From Candidatus Rokuibacteriota bacterium (lineage in GTDB: Bacteria; Methylomirabilota; Methylomirabilia; Rokubacteriales; CSP1-6): 53,797 nucleotides of DNA. Below are positions 15,028 through 24,267 of the stretch, piece after piece. Under the pieces are notes generated by a model, which ran no database searches, was not told the origin of the DNA, and was given only the letters and a program-made list of their open reading frames with translations. How positions within the stretch are numbered: position 1 is the first letter of the stretch; the number at the start of each line of letters is the position of its first letter. The stretch covers positions 1 through 53,797 of the forward strand of contig QHSZ01000086.1 in assembly GCA_003220595.1 (NCBI GenBank), read 5' to 3'. The position numbers were made by a program, and so were the translations under genes.

Positions 15028-16142
15028 TGGTACGGATGAGCGACCTCGTGCGTGGCACCGTCGTCGCCCCGAAGCCCGCGGCGGAGACGGACAAGGACAC
15101 GGCCGCCAAGCGGCCGGCCGCGGGAGCCGGCGTGCCGCCGGCGCTCCCCCGCACGCGCCTCGCCGATCTGACGCCGCCGCCACCCGCGCCGCCGAAGCAG
15201 GCCGAGCCCGCGCGGCCTGCGCCGGAGACGCGCGCGCGAGCCGAGGCGCCGGGCGAGAGCGCCGAGCCGCTGCTGGGTGAGCTGCAGGTGTGCATCGCGC
15301 GGGTGCGCGAGGTCGCACGCGCTGGCGGGCAGTTCCCGTGGGGCGATCTCGAGCGCCTGATCGTGCGCGTCGTCGGCTCGCTCGAGCGCGCCGGCGACCT
15401 GTTCTGGGCGGCCAACAACCCCGCGGCGCCGCCCGGCATCGATTACCTCGCGTTCCACCAAGCGCGCGTCGCGGTGCTCGCGATCCGCATCGGCATCGAC
15501 CTCGGTTACGAGCGCCGGCGCCTCATCCCGCTTGGCATCGCGGGGGCCCTCATCGACGTCGGGCTCTGGCAACTGCCCGAAGGCGTGCTGCGGCGGCTCG
15601 ACGCGCTCTCGCCCGAGGAGCAGACGCAGTATCACTCGCACCCGCGGCTCGGCGCCGACCTGCTTCGGCGCTTCACGCCGCCCCACGAGGGCATCGTCGA
15701 GGCGGTGTTGCAGCACCACGAGCGCGAGCAAGGGCAGGGCTTCCCCCAGGGGCTCGCCGCCGTGGCGATCCACCCCGACGCCAAGATCCTGGGCCTCGTC
15801 GACACGTATGCGGGGCTCACCGTCCCGCCGACCTCGCGGCCGCGCGTCCGCCCGCACGAGGCGATCCGCGACATCGTGCGGGGGAAGCACGAGTCCTTCC
15901 CGTCCGCGCTCGTCAAGGCGCTGCTCTCCGAGGTCTCGGTCTTTCCGCCGGGCACGCTCGTGCGCCTCAACACGGGCGAGATGGGGCGCGTCATCGCCGT
16001 GAACCGCAGCCATCCGCTCCGGCCCCGCGTCGAGATCATCGCCGACGGCAAGGGCCAGCGTCTCCCCGCGCCGAAGACGACCGACCTCGCCGAGGCGCCC
16101 TTCCTCTACATCACCGGTGCGGTCGCGGAGGGCGGGCACTAG
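15027..16142 (+). CDS. degenerate HD-GYP domain protein
   Basis: 371 residues. The first 80 are Pro/Ala/Lys-rich and probably disordered. From about residue 130 an HD-GYP-like fold is seen: YLAFHQARVAVLAIRIGIDLGYERRRLIPLGIAGALIDVGLWQLPEGVL, HPRLGADLLRRF, VLQHHEREQGQGFPQGL, AKILGLVDTYAGLT. The metal-binding HD pair is altered to Ile176-Asp177, the usual following GK is GL, and GYP reads GFP. Phosphodiesterase activity on cyclic-di-GMP is therefore doubtful; it may sense the nucleotide or act structurally. A beta-rich tail follows (VFPPGTLVRLNTGEMGRVIAVN). Its position inside the EPS operon suggests control of export. Confidence 0.82.
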   Translation: MVRMSDLVRGTVVAPKPAAETDKDTAAKRPAAGAGVPPALPRTRLADLTPPPPAPPKQAEPARPAPETRARAEAPGESAEPLLGELQVCIARVREVARAGGQFPWGDLERLIVRVVGSLERAGDLFWAANNPAAPPGIDYLAFHQARVAVLAIRIGIDLGYERRRLIPLGIAGALIDVGLWQLPEGVLRRLDALSPEEQTQYHSHPRLGADLLRRFTPPHEGIVEAVLQHHEREQGQGFPQGLAAVAIHPDAKILGLVDTYAGLTVPPTSRPRVRPHEAIRDIVRGKHESFPSALVKALLSEVSVFPPGTLVRLNTGEMGRVIAVNRSHPLRPRVEIIADGKGQRLPAPKTTDLAEAPFLYITGAVAEGGH

Positions 16143-19100
16143 TGGCACAGTACGAGATGAACCTCCGCGACTACTGGATGATCATCCACCGCCGGCGGGT
16201 GATCATCATCACCGCGACGGTGCTCGTCGCGGGGCTCAGCTTTTGGATCGCCAAGCAAAAGGTCCCGAACTACCAGGCGACGGCCGCGGTGAAGTTCGAG
16301 CAGTCCACTCAGCTCTCGGGCCTGCTCGTCGAGGTGCTCTCGTACTCCAGCGCGGACAACATCGAGACCCAGGTGACGCTCATCAAGAGCTACCCGATCC
16401 TCGAGGAAGCCGCGAAGCGGCTCGGCCGGCTACCGGAGACCGCCTCCGGCGAGGCGCTCCGCGAGGCGAAGAGCTACTGGGCCGCGCTCGACGCGATCGG
16501 CTCGAAGGTCAAGATCGCCCGGGTCCCGACCACGAGCATCCTCGAGATCACGGTGACCTCGACCAACCAGCGCGAGGCCCGGGACATCGCCAACACGGTC
16601 GCCGAGGTCTACCGCGACTACAACAAGGCCCAGCGCAACGTCCGGGTCACCGAGGCGCGCAAGTTCATCGAGAGCCAGCTGAAGGAGGTCGAGGGGCGCG
16701 TGAAGCGGGCCGAGTCCGAGGTGTGGGCGTTCCGCGAGGCCAACCGGATCATCTCGCCCGGCGCCGAGTCGTCGGTGCTGCTCTCGCTCTTCACGCAGGT
16801 GCGGGGCGACATCGAGAAGGCCCGCCAGCAGCGGACCGAGCTCGAGCTGGTGCAGCAGCGGCTCGTCCGGACCGACGCGGCCAACACGGGCGAGCGCGTC
16901 TTCGTCGACACGACGAACCCGGCCGTACAGCGGCTCCAGAGCATGTATTCGGAGCTCCTCCTCGAGCGCAACAACCTCGCGCTCGAGGTGACCGACAAGC
17001 ACCCGCGGCTCCAGGCGCTCGACGACCGTATGCGCGAGGTCCGCATGGAGATGCGGCGCGAGGTCGGGGCCCAGATCGCCGCCCTCCGCAGCCGCGAGGA
17101 GATCCTCAACCGGCAGATGGGCGAGCTCCTCCAGAAGAACCGCGAGATCCCCGAGGTCGAGCTGACGATGCAGCGACTCCAGCGGGAGGCGAAGAACAAC
17201 GACGACCTCCTCACGCTCCTGAAGACGAAGCACCAGGAGGCGCTCATCAAGGAGTCGGAGAAGATCGAGGAGGTGACGATCGTCCGGCCGGCCATCGAGT
17301 CCGACACGCCCATCGGCGCGGAGATGCTGAACACCGTCCTCGTGGGCGCGATCCTCGGCCTGTCGCTCGGGCTGGTCCTCGCCTTCGTGCAGGAGACGCT
17401 CGACACCTCGATCGGCACGATCGAGGACATCGAGGCGTACCTCGAGGTCCCGGTCCTCGGCGTGGTGCCGCACATCGACGCGCGGGCGACGGTCCAGAGC
17501 ATCCTCGCGCGACGGCCCGCGCTGGCGCAGATGGAGCCGGACGCGCTCCTGAGCCACTCGCTGCTCATCACCCACTTCGACCCGAAGTCGCCGGTTGCCG
17601 AGGCGTTCCGCACGCTCCGGACGAACATCCAGTTCGCGCGCCTGGAGCGGGCGGGAAAGCTCCTCGTCGTGACCAGCGCGACCCTGCAGGAAGGCAAGAC
17701 GACGACGATCGTCAACCTGGCGATCACGATGGCGCAGAGCGGGCAGCGCACGCTCCTCGTCGGCTCCAACATGCGCCGCCCGAGCATCCATCGCTTCTTC
17801 GGCATCGAGCGCGAGCCCGGGCTCTCCGACATCCTGGTCGGCAGCGTCCAGTGGCGCGACTGCATTCGCACCGTCGCGGACATCCTCATGGGCCGCTTCG
17901 AGATGGAAGACATCATGTCCGCGCCGGGCCTCGACAACCTGCACATCATCGAGGCCGGGCCGATCCCGGCGAACCCCTCCGAGCTCCTCTCGACGCCGGC
18001 GATGACCGCGTTCCTCCAAGCCGTGCGCGAGGAGTACGACATCGTCCTGATCGACACGCCGCCGGTCCTGCCGGTCACCGACTCGGCGATCGTGGCGTCG
18101 CAGACGGACGGCGTGATCCTCGTCTACCAGGCGGGCAAGGTGGGGCGCCTCGTCCTGAAGCGCGCCAAGGTCCATATCGAGAACGTCGGCGGCAAGGTCT
18201 GGGGCGTCGTCCTCAACGACGTCAAGAGCGAGATCGCCGGCTACGCGTACACGCACTACTACACGCACTACTACGGCGAGGAGACGGTCGTCGACGCCCG
18301 CAAGGAGCAGCTCCAGCGGGTCGGCGGCTTCTTCCGTAAGCTCTTCCGGCGCGGTGGCGGCAAGGAGACGACGATCGCCGAGCGCCCGGCCGAGGTGGCG
18401 GGCGCGTACGCGCCGGCCGCCGACGAGCCCGCGAGGGCGCGCCGCGGACCCCGCCGCGGCCTCCTGCTCGCGCTGCTCGTGGTCCTCGCGGGGGCCGCGG
18501 TCGCCGGGCTCTTCGCATGGCGTGCGGGGTGGCTGACGAGCGACCTCGGACCGCGGCAGCTCCTGCGCCAGAGGCTCGCGGCACCCCGGCCGGCGGCTCC
18601 GGCGCCGGCCAGCGCCGCGCCGCCCCCTCTCGTGGCGCCGGCGCCGCCTCCGGTCGCGCCCGAGTCGGTCGCGGCGGCCCCCGCGCCCGTTGCCCCGGCC
18701 CCCGCGCCGGTCGCCCCGGCCCCTGCGCCCGAGAGCGTGGCTCCCGCTGCGGCGGCTCAGGCGCCGGGCCCCCCGCCCGCGCCCGAGGTGCAGGCACCCG
18801 CGCCGCCGCCGCCGGCGGCGGCGGCCGCCGCGCGCTTCGCGCTGGAGCTCGGGCCGTTCACGAAGCGGGAGGACGTGGAGCGCGTCGAGCTCCAGCTGAG
18901 CCGGGCCGGCTACGCGACCGTCCGCTTGCGCCAGCGCGACACGGGCGCGGCCGTGTACGCCGTGCTCATCGAGCAGGTCCCGAGCGCCCGTGAGGCGCAG
19001 GCGGTCGTCGCCACTCTCCGTGAGCAGGGCTTCGGCGACGCGATGGCGCTGGGCGACGGTGAGCCGCGTGGCGTGCGCGTCGGCGCGCCGCTGCCGCTGC

Positions 19101-19288
19101 GCGGCGCGGTGCAGCTGGCCGAGCGGGTCCGCGCGGCCGGCTACCGCGTGCGCGTGGCCCTACAGCCGGGGGAGGCTCTCACGTTCACGCTGCGGCTCGG
19201 CAGCTTCGCGACGTCCGAGGAAGGCCAGGTGACGAGCCAGGAGCTGACGCGCGCCGGCCTCGCGAACCGGGTCGTCCGGGTGAAGTAG
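16142..19288 (+). CDS. Wzc-like chain-length determinant/BY-kinase with C-terminal SPOR repeats
   Basis: 1048 residues. N-terminal Wzz domain with TM1 near 20-38 (IIIITATVLVAGLSFWIAK), a long periplasmic coiled coil, and TM2 near 395-417. Cytoplasmic P-loop domain: Walker A SATLQEGKTTT near 510; the Walker A' region reads LLVGSNMRRP where families have LLIDxDxRRP; Walker B is VLIDTPP. The tyrosine cluster YAYTHYYTHYY (near 700) marks a bacterial tyrosine kinase tail. Unusually the protein continues: a third TM (LLLALLVVLAGAAVAGLFAW, about 775-795), a Pro/Ala linker, and two SPOR-type repeats (about 898-1048). Start GTG at 16142 overlaps the previous stop by one base; ATG 16157 is an alternative. 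Controls polymer length and export by phosphorylation cycles. Confidence 0.9.
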   Translation: MAQYEMNLRDYWMIIHRRRVIIITATVLVAGLSFWIAKQKVPNYQATAAVKFEQSTQLSGLLVEVLSYSSADNIETQVTLIKSYPILEEAAKRLGRLPETASGEALREAKSYWAALDAIGSKVKIARVPTTSILEITVTSTNQREARDIANTVAEVYRDYNKAQRNVRVTEARKFIESQLKEVEGRVKRAESEVWAFREANRIISPGAESSVLLSLFTQVRGDIEKARQQRTELELVQQRLVRTDAANTGERVFVDTTNPAVQRLQSMYSELLLERNNLALEVTDKHPRLQALDDRMREVRMEMRREVGAQIAALRSREEILNRQMGELLQKNREIPEVELTMQRLQREAKNNDDLLTLLKTKHQEALIKESEKIEEVTIVRPAIESDTPIGAEMLNTVLVGAILGLSLGLVLAFVQETLDTSIGTIEDIEAYLEVPVLGVVPHIDARATVQSILARRPALAQMEPDALLSHSLLITHFDPKSPVAEAFRTLRTNIQFARLERAGKLLVVTSATLQEGKTTTIVNLAITMAQSGQRTLLVGSNMRRPSIHRFFGIEREPGLSDILVGSVQWRDCIRTVADILMGRFEMEDIMSAPGLDNLHIIEAGPIPANPSELLSTPAMTAFLQAVREEYDIVLIDTPPVLPVTDSAIVASQTDGVILVYQAGKVGRLVLKRAKVHIENVGGKVWGVVLNDVKSEIAGYAYTHYYTHYYGEETVVDARKEQLQRVGGFFRKLFRRGGGKETTIAERPAEVAGAYAPAADEPARARRGPRRGLLLALLVVLAGAAVAGLFAWRAGWLTSDLGPRQLLRQRLAAPRPAAPAPASAAPPPLVAPAPPPVAPESVAAAPAPVAPAPAPVAPAPAPESVAPAAAAQAPGPPPAPEVQAPAPPPPAAAAAARFALELGPFTKREDVERVELQLSRAGYATVRLRQRDTGAAVYAVLIEQVPSAREAQAVVATLREQGFGDAMALGDGEPRGVRVGAPLPLRGAVQLAERVRAAGYRVRVALQPGEALTFTLRLGSFATSEEGQVTSQELTRAGLANRVVRVK

Positions 19289-19309
19289 CGCCAGGCTCCC
19301 CGCCGGCCG

Positions 19310-20629
19310 ATGGATTCCGCGTTCGTCCTGGCGATCGCCCTCGCCGTCTTCCTCGTCGTCTTCATCAAGACGGAGATCGGCCTCTACCTCGTCGTCTTCT
19401 CCATGCTGCTCTCGCCCCAGTTCGGCGCGGGCGGCGCGCTCGCCGAGGGCCGGCGGTTCGTCATCCGGAGCGAGGACATCCTGTTGCTCGTGGTCGCGCT
19501 GAGCTGGCTCGCGAAGACTGCGGTCAACAAGGAGCTCGGCCTCACGCTCAAGACGCCGCTCAATCGGCCGATCCTCGCCTACCTCGCGACGACCGCGCTC
19601 GCGACGCTCGTCGGCTACGCGACGGGCACGGTCCAGGGCCTCGGCGGCTTCTTCTACGTCTTGAAGTACGTCGAGTACTTCATCGTCTACTTCATGGTCG
19701 TGAACAACCTGGGGGACCGGCCGCAGGTGTGGCGCCTCGTCACCGCGGCGTTCCTCACGGCGGTCATCGTCAGCCTGATCGGCGCCTCGCAGATCCCGTC
19801 GGGAGAGCGCGTGTCGGCGCCGTTCGAGGGCAAGGAGGGCGAGCCGAACACCCTGGGCGGCTATCTGCTCCTGATGATGGCGATCGCCGGCGGCATCGCG
19901 CTCGAGACCACGCGCATCCGCGTGCGCGCGGTGTGCCTCGGCCTGGTCGCGCTGATGGGGCTGCCCTTCGCCTATACGCTCTCGCGCGCCTCGTTCCTCG
20001 GCGTGCCGTTCGTGCTCGGGACGCTGGCCGCGTTCTCCACGCGCCGGAAGGTCGTCACCCTCGCGCTGCTGCTCGCGGTCGTCGCCTCGCCCCTGACGCT
20101 CACGCTCCTGCCCACGCCGGTCGTGAACCGGCTCCTCTACACGTTCCAGCCGGAGACGGGCCAGGCGACGGTGAAGCTGGGGCGCGTCGCCTTCGACCCG
20201 TCGACGTCCGCGCGGCTGATCAGCTTCCAGTCGGCGCTCGCGGGCTGGGCCAAGCACCCGTTCCTCGGCTACGGCGTGACGGGGTTCGCCTTCATGGACG
20301 CCCAGTACGCGCGGACCCTCGTCGAGACGGGGATCATCGGCCTCGGCGCGTTCCTCTGGCTCGCCTGGTCCGTGTTCCGGGGCGGCGTCGGCTCGATCCG
20401 CTCGCTCGCGGACGGCGACGAGCGGGGCCTGGCGCTCGGCTTCGTCGCGGGCCTCGTCGGGCTCCTCGTGCACGCGATCGGCGCGAACACCTTCATCATC
20501 GTGCGCATCATGGAGCCTTTCTGGTTCTTCGCCGCCGTGGTCATCGCGCTCCCGGTCCTCGCGGCGCAGGAGACGGCGGCGCCGGCGCGTCCGCTGCGTC
20601 CGGTGCGTCCCGCCCGGCGCGTCGCGTGA
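19310..20629 (+). CDS. O-antigen polymerase/ligase family protein (Wzy-like)
   Basis: 439 residues with about ten to twelve membrane helices. A long periplasmic loop includes the conserved region RVAFDPSTSARLISFQSALAGWAKHPFLGYGVTGF, the R...A...HP..G.G signature of the Wzy_C/O-antigen ligase family. It should link undecaprenyl-carried repeat units, or transfer polymer to an acceptor; polymerase and ligase cannot be told apart by sequence. It starts 21 nt after the Wzc-like gene and its TGA overlaps the GTG of the KdsC-like gene. Confidence 0.88.
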   Translation: MDSAFVLAIALAVFLVVFIKTEIGLYLVVFSMLLSPQFGAGGALAEGRRFVIRSEDILLLVVALSWLAKTAVNKELGLTLKTPLNRPILAYLATTALATLVGYATGTVQGLGGFFYVLKYVEYFIVYFMVVNNLGDRPQVWRLVTAAFLTAVIVSLIGASQIPSGERVSAPFEGKEGEPNTLGGYLLLMMAIAGGIALETTRIRVRAVCLGLVALMGLPFAYTLSRASFLGVPFVLGTLAAFSTRRKVVTLALLLAVVASPLTLTLLPTPVVNRLLYTFQPETGQATVKLGRVAFDPSTSARLISFQSALAGWAKHPFLGYGVTGFAFMDAQYARTLVETGIIGLGAFLWLAWSVFRGGVGSIRSLADGDERGLALGFVAGLVGLLVHAIGANTFIIVRIMEPFWFFAAVVIALPVLAAQETAAPARPLRPVRPARRVA

Positions 20630-21174
20630 GGCTCGCCCGTCGCGTGCTGGCGCGGGCCCGCCGGGTCCGGCTTCTCGTGATGGACGTGGACGGGGTGCTG
20701 ACGGACGGCCGCATGATCCTCTCGGAGCGCGGTGACGAGCTGAAGGCCTTCCACACCCGCGACGGAGTCGCGGTGGCGCTCGCCAAGCGCGCGGGCCTGC
20801 GCACGGCGATCGTGACGGGCGAGTCGAGCCCGATCGCCAAGGCGCGCGGGGCGAAGCTCGGCGTGGACTCGGTCGTCCTGGGTGCCCGCCGGAAGGGCGA
20901 GACCGTGGAGGCGCTCATGACCGAGTTCGGCCTGGCCGCCGACGCGGTCGCGTACCTCGGCGACGACCTCCTCGACATCCCGGCGATGCAGCGCGTGGGC
21001 CTCGCCCTCGCCGTCAGAGACGCGGCGGCGGCGGTCGTGGCGGTTGCCCACGCCGTCACGCGCGCCGCGGGCGGGCAGGGGGCGGTCCGTGAGTGCGTGG
21101 AGCTGATTCTGAAGGCCCAGGGGTCCTGGCAGCGGACCCTTCGCGGTTACGTGAGCGAACACGGAGGTCGATGA
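20626..21174 (+). CDS. kdsC: KdsC-like HAD phosphatase (Kdo-8-phosphate phosphatase)
   Basis: 182 residues, a cap-less HAD of the KdsC type. Motif I is LLVMDVDGVLTDGRM (DxDGxLTDG), motif II IVTGESSP, the motif III lysine lies in GARRKGETVEAL, and motif IV is YLGDDLLDIPAMQRVGLALAV. KdsC removes phosphate from Kdo-8-P in the pathway to CMP-Kdo for lipopolysaccharide. Its place inside an EPS locus leaves open a related sugar phosphate. GTG start in a GTGA overlap with the Wzy-like gene; the stop overlaps the flippase ATG. Confidence 0.87.
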   Translation: MRLARRVLARARRVRLLVMDVDGVLTDGRMILSERGDELKAFHTRDGVAVALAKRAGLRTAIVTGESSPIAKARGAKLGVDSVVLGARRKGETVEALMTEFGLAADAVAYLGDDLLDIPAMQRVGLALAVRDAAAAVVAVAHAVTRAAGGQGAVRECVELILKAQGSWQRTLRGYVSEHGGR

Positions 21175-22622
21175 CGCCGGCCGACGCACTCGGGCTCCGC
21201 GGCCGCACCCTTCGCAGCTTCATCGTCCTCGCGGCGCAGCGGGTCGCGAGCCTCCTCGTGATCGCCGCGGGCGGCATCGCCCTGGCCCGGCTCCTCACGC
21301 CCGCGGAGTTCGGGCTCTACGCGATCTTCTCGTTCGTGATCGGCCTCGGCGTCACCCTCTCCGACCTCGGCCTCGGCGCGGCGCTGGTCCAACGGCGCGA
21401 TCTCGACCCCAGCGTGACGCTCGGGACGACGTTCACACTGAACCTCGCCCTCGCGAGCGTGCTGGCCCTCGGCGTCGTGGGGCTCGCGCCCGTGGTGGCG
21501 CGCTGGCTCGACCCCGCCGCCGACGTGGCCGCGCCGCTTCGCTGCCTGGCGCTGCTGATCGTGCTCGCGTCCCTGCGGATGCCGGCGGCGGTTCTCCTCG
21601 AGCGGCGGCTCGCGTATCTGCCGCTCGCCATCGCCGAGACCGTGGACACGGTCGTCTTTTACACGCTCGCCGTCGCCGCCGCCCTAGCGGGCGCCGGGCT
21701 CTGGAGCTTCGTCCTCGGCGCGCTCGTCGCGCGTCTCGCCAACGTCGCGATCGTCTGGAGCGCCGCGCCCGCGCGGCTGCGCCTGGCCTGGAGACCGCGT
21801 GAGCTCGCCCCGGTCCTCCGGTTCGGCCTGCCGTTCCAGGGGAGCGCCCTGATCGGGATCGCCCGCGACGCGAGCATGCCCACCATCGTGACGGCGTGGA
21901 GCGGCGTTGCGGCGGTCGGCTTCCTCAACTGGGCGTCGACGCTCGCCTTCCAGCCGCTCCAGCTCGTGGCGATCGCGGGCAAGGTGCTCTTCCCGGCGCT
22001 CTCACGCGTCCAGGACGATCGCGAGCGGTTCGGCCTGGCCACGGAGCGCGCGCTCAACCGGATCGCCACCGTGCTCTATCCGGCGGCGCTCCTGCTGCTC
22101 GCGGGCGCCGATCCGATCGTGCGGCTCGTGTACGGGGAAGCCTGGGCGCCGGCGATCCCGGCGATGCGGCTCTTCTGCGTCACCACGCTCCTCGGCGGCA
22201 CCTCGACGATCCTGGTCCACGCGCTCTACGGTCTGGGCCGGGCCGACCTCGTCTTCCGCCTGAGCCTCGGGTGGGCGGCGCTCGTCTGGGGCCTCACGCT
22301 GGCGCTGGTCCCCTGGCTCGGCTTCCTCGGCTTCGCCGTCGCGAGCGTCGGCGTGTCGGTCACGAGCGTGGCCCCGCTGCTCGTGCTGCGCCGCTCGGTC
22401 CCGATCCGCTTCCTGCCGGCGGTCCGCGTCCCGCTCGCCGCCGCCCTCGTGAGCGCGCTCGCGCTCGGCGCGCTGTCCGAGGTGTGGATCCACGACCTCC
22501 TCTCACTGCTGATCGGCGGCGGCGTGTCGTTCGCGGCCTACGTCGGTCTCGTCCTGCTCCTGGGCGGTGCGGCGTGGCGCGTCGAGCTCGTCGCCGACTG
22601 GCGCACGGCGCTCCAGGGATGA
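21171..22622 (+). CDS. Wzx-like polysaccharide flippase
   Basis: 483 residues with about twelve to fourteen hydrophobic segments and the MATE/MOP-type start AAQRVASLLVIAAGGIALARLLTPAEFGLYAI. ALVQRRDLDPSVTLGTTFTLNL and ALSRVQDDRERF are features of the Polysacc_synt family. It would flip undecaprenyl-linked repeat units from the cytosolic to the periplasmic face. ATGA overlaps occur at both ends of the gene. Placed next to the Wzy-like and Wzc-like genes, it completes a Wzx/Wzy pathway. Confidence 0.9.
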   Translation: MTPADALGLRGRTLRSFIVLAAQRVASLLVIAAGGIALARLLTPAEFGLYAIFSFVIGLGVTLSDLGLGAALVQRRDLDPSVTLGTTFTLNLALASVLALGVVGLAPVVARWLDPAADVAAPLRCLALLIVLASLRMPAAVLLERRLAYLPLAIAETVDTVVFYTLAVAAALAGAGLWSFVLGALVARLANVAIVWSAAPARLRLAWRPRELAPVLRFGLPFQGSALIGIARDASMPTIVTAWSGVAAVGFLNWASTLAFQPLQLVAIAGKVLFPALSRVQDDRERFGLATERALNRIATVLYPAALLLLAGADPIVRLVYGEAWAPAIPAMRLFCVTTLLGGTSTILVHALYGLGRADLVFRLSLGWAALVWGLTLALVPWLGFLGFAVASVGVSVTSVAPLLVLRRSVPIRFLPAVRVPLAAALVSALALGALSEVWIHDLLSLLIGGGVSFAAYVGLVLLLGGAAWRVELVADWRTALQG

Positions 22623-23404
22623 TCCAGGGCTACCCGCCGGAGTTCTTCGAGGGACTGCGGAAGACCGCCCGGCGCTCGGCCGAGCGCGTCGTGCCGCTGG
22701 TGCTCGAGCTCGTCTCCCCATCGAGCGTCGTCGACGTCGGGTGCGGCGTGGGCAGCTGGCTCGCGGTGTTCAGAGAGCGGGGCGTGCGGACGATCCTCGG
22801 GATCGACGGTGAGTACGTGGATCGCGGACGCCTCGAGATCCCGCACGAGTGCTTCCGCGCGCGCGACGTCACGCGGCCGCTCGACGTGGTCGAGCGGTTC
22901 GACCTCGTCGTCACGCTCGAGGTCGCCGAGCACCTGCCGCCGGAAGCCGCCGACGCCTTCGTGGGGTCGGTGACGGAGCTCGGGCCGGTCGTGCTCTTCT
23001 CCGCGGCCGTGCCGGGCCAGGGGGGCTTCCGCCACCTGAACGAGCAGTGGCCGCCGTACTGGGTCGAACGATTCGAGCAGCGCGGGTTTGTCCCGATCGA
23101 CGCGCTCCGGGACGAGCTGTGGGAGACCACCGAGGTCGAATGGTGGTACGCGCAGAACGTCCTCTTCTTCTGCCGGCGCGACCAGCTCGACCGGCACGCC
23201 GCCTTGAAACAGAGGTGGCTGATGACGGACCGGCGCCGGCTGTCGGTCGTCCACCCGAAGCTCTACACCGAGAAGTGCCGACTGCTGTCCGAGCTGTCCG
23301 ACCCGAGGAACCTCTCGCTGCGAGCGTCGCTCCGCGCGCTCCCGGGGCAGACGGCGCGCGCGCTGCGTGACGGGATCCGACGGCTCCGGGGGATGACGCC
23401 GTGA
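22619..23404 (+). CDS. class I SAM-dependent methyltransferase
   Basis: 261 residues. The SAM-binding motif is VVDVGCGVGSW (about residues 37-47), followed by the acidic strand ILGIDGEYVD and FDLVVTLEVAEHLP. Downstream sections (FRHLNEQWPPYWVERFEQRGF, WWYAQNVLFFC) are usual in methyltransferases of glycan clusters. The substrate, presumably a sugar hydroxyl or amine of the repeat unit, is unknown. Overlaps its neighbours by 4 nt at both ends. Confidence 0.9.
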   Translation: MIQGYPPEFFEGLRKTARRSAERVVPLVLELVSPSSVVDVGCGVGSWLAVFRERGVRTILGIDGEYVDRGRLEIPHECFRARDVTRPLDVVERFDLVVTLEVAEHLPPEAADAFVGSVTELGPVVLFSAAVPGQGGFRHLNEQWPPYWVERFEQRGFVPIDALRDELWETTEVEWWYAQNVLFFCRRDQLDRHAALKQRWLMTDRRRLSVVHPKLYTEKCRLLSELSDPRNLSLRASLRALPGQTARALRDGIRRLRGMTP

Positions 23405-24267
23405 GTGGCGAGGTGTGGTCCCTGTGGGTCGACTGCCGGCTCTGCGGCTCGCGCGATCTCCGCGTGCTGTTCACCGCGACACGCTCGGGCCGCCAGGTGG
23501 TCCGCTGCCGCGGGTGCGGCCTCGTCTTCTACGATCCGCAGCCGTCGCCCGCCCAGGCCGCCGCGCTCTATTCGAGCGACTATTTCGCGCGCGAGTACCC
23601 CGCGGAGACCGAAGAGGGGCAGACCCGGCTGGCCCACCGCCGTCTCACGAGGATCGAGATGGAGGCCGGCGTCGGGAGTCTCCTCGACGCGGGGTGCGGC
23701 GCGGGCCGCTTCCTCGCGGTCGCGCGCACGCGCGGCTGGAAGGCGGCGGGACTCGACGTCTCGCCCTCCGCGGTGCAGCTCGCCGCCACGACCTCGGGAG
23801 CTCCGGTGTACGAGGGCGATCTCGGGCGGCCGCTGCCGCCGGGTCAGGCACCCGTGGACGTCGTCACGATGTGGGACACGCTCGAGCACCTCGCCAACCC
23901 CGTCGCGGCGCTCGCCGAGACGACGCGCTGGCTCCGGCCCGGCGGGCTCCTCGTGATCCAGACCCAGAACGCGAACAGCGTGACCGCTGCGTGGATGGGC
24001 CGTCGCTGGGAACAGTTCGTCGAGTTCCACCTCTATCACTTCTCGCCGTGGGCGCTGCGCCTGGCCCTGGAGCGCGCTGGGCTCGCGGCCGTGCGCATCG
24101 AGGACGCGGACCAGTTCGGGGACGCCGGCCGCGCCTCGCCGTCGCCCGCCCACGGGTTCCGCGCGGTGCTCGGCCGGCTTCGGGATCGGGCCTGGGTGCT
24201 GGCGGGACACGACGCGTTCAACGTCATGATCGCGACCGCGCGCCGCCCGGCGCGGGGGACCGCATGA
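23401..24267 (+). CDS. zinc-ribbon class I SAM methyltransferase
   Basis: 288 residues. The N-terminus has two Cys pairs, CRLC and CRGC, forming a probable zinc ribbon, then LVFYDPQPS and SSDYFAREYP. The Rossmann part has SLLDAGCGAGRFL and VVTMWDTLEHLANP, and the C-terminal FHLYHFSPWALRLALERAGL is shared with many sugar methyltransferases of EPS and LPS loci. Start GTG in a GTGA overlap. It likely methylates an activated or lipid-linked sugar; the specific target is unknown. Confidence 0.9.
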   Translation: MSGEVWSLWVDCRLCGSRDLRVLFTATRSGRQVVRCRGCGLVFYDPQPSPAQAAALYSSDYFAREYPAETEEGQTRLAHRRLTRIEMEAGVGSLLDAGCGAGRFLAVARTRGWKAAGLDVSPSAVQLAATTSGAPVYEGDLGRPLPPGQAPVDVVTMWDTLEHLANPVAALAETTRWLRPGGLLVIQTQNANSVTAAWMGRRWEQFVEFHLYHFSPWALRLALERAGLAAVRIEDADQFGDAGRASPSPAHGFRAVLGRLRDRAWVLAGHDAFNVMIATARRPARGTA

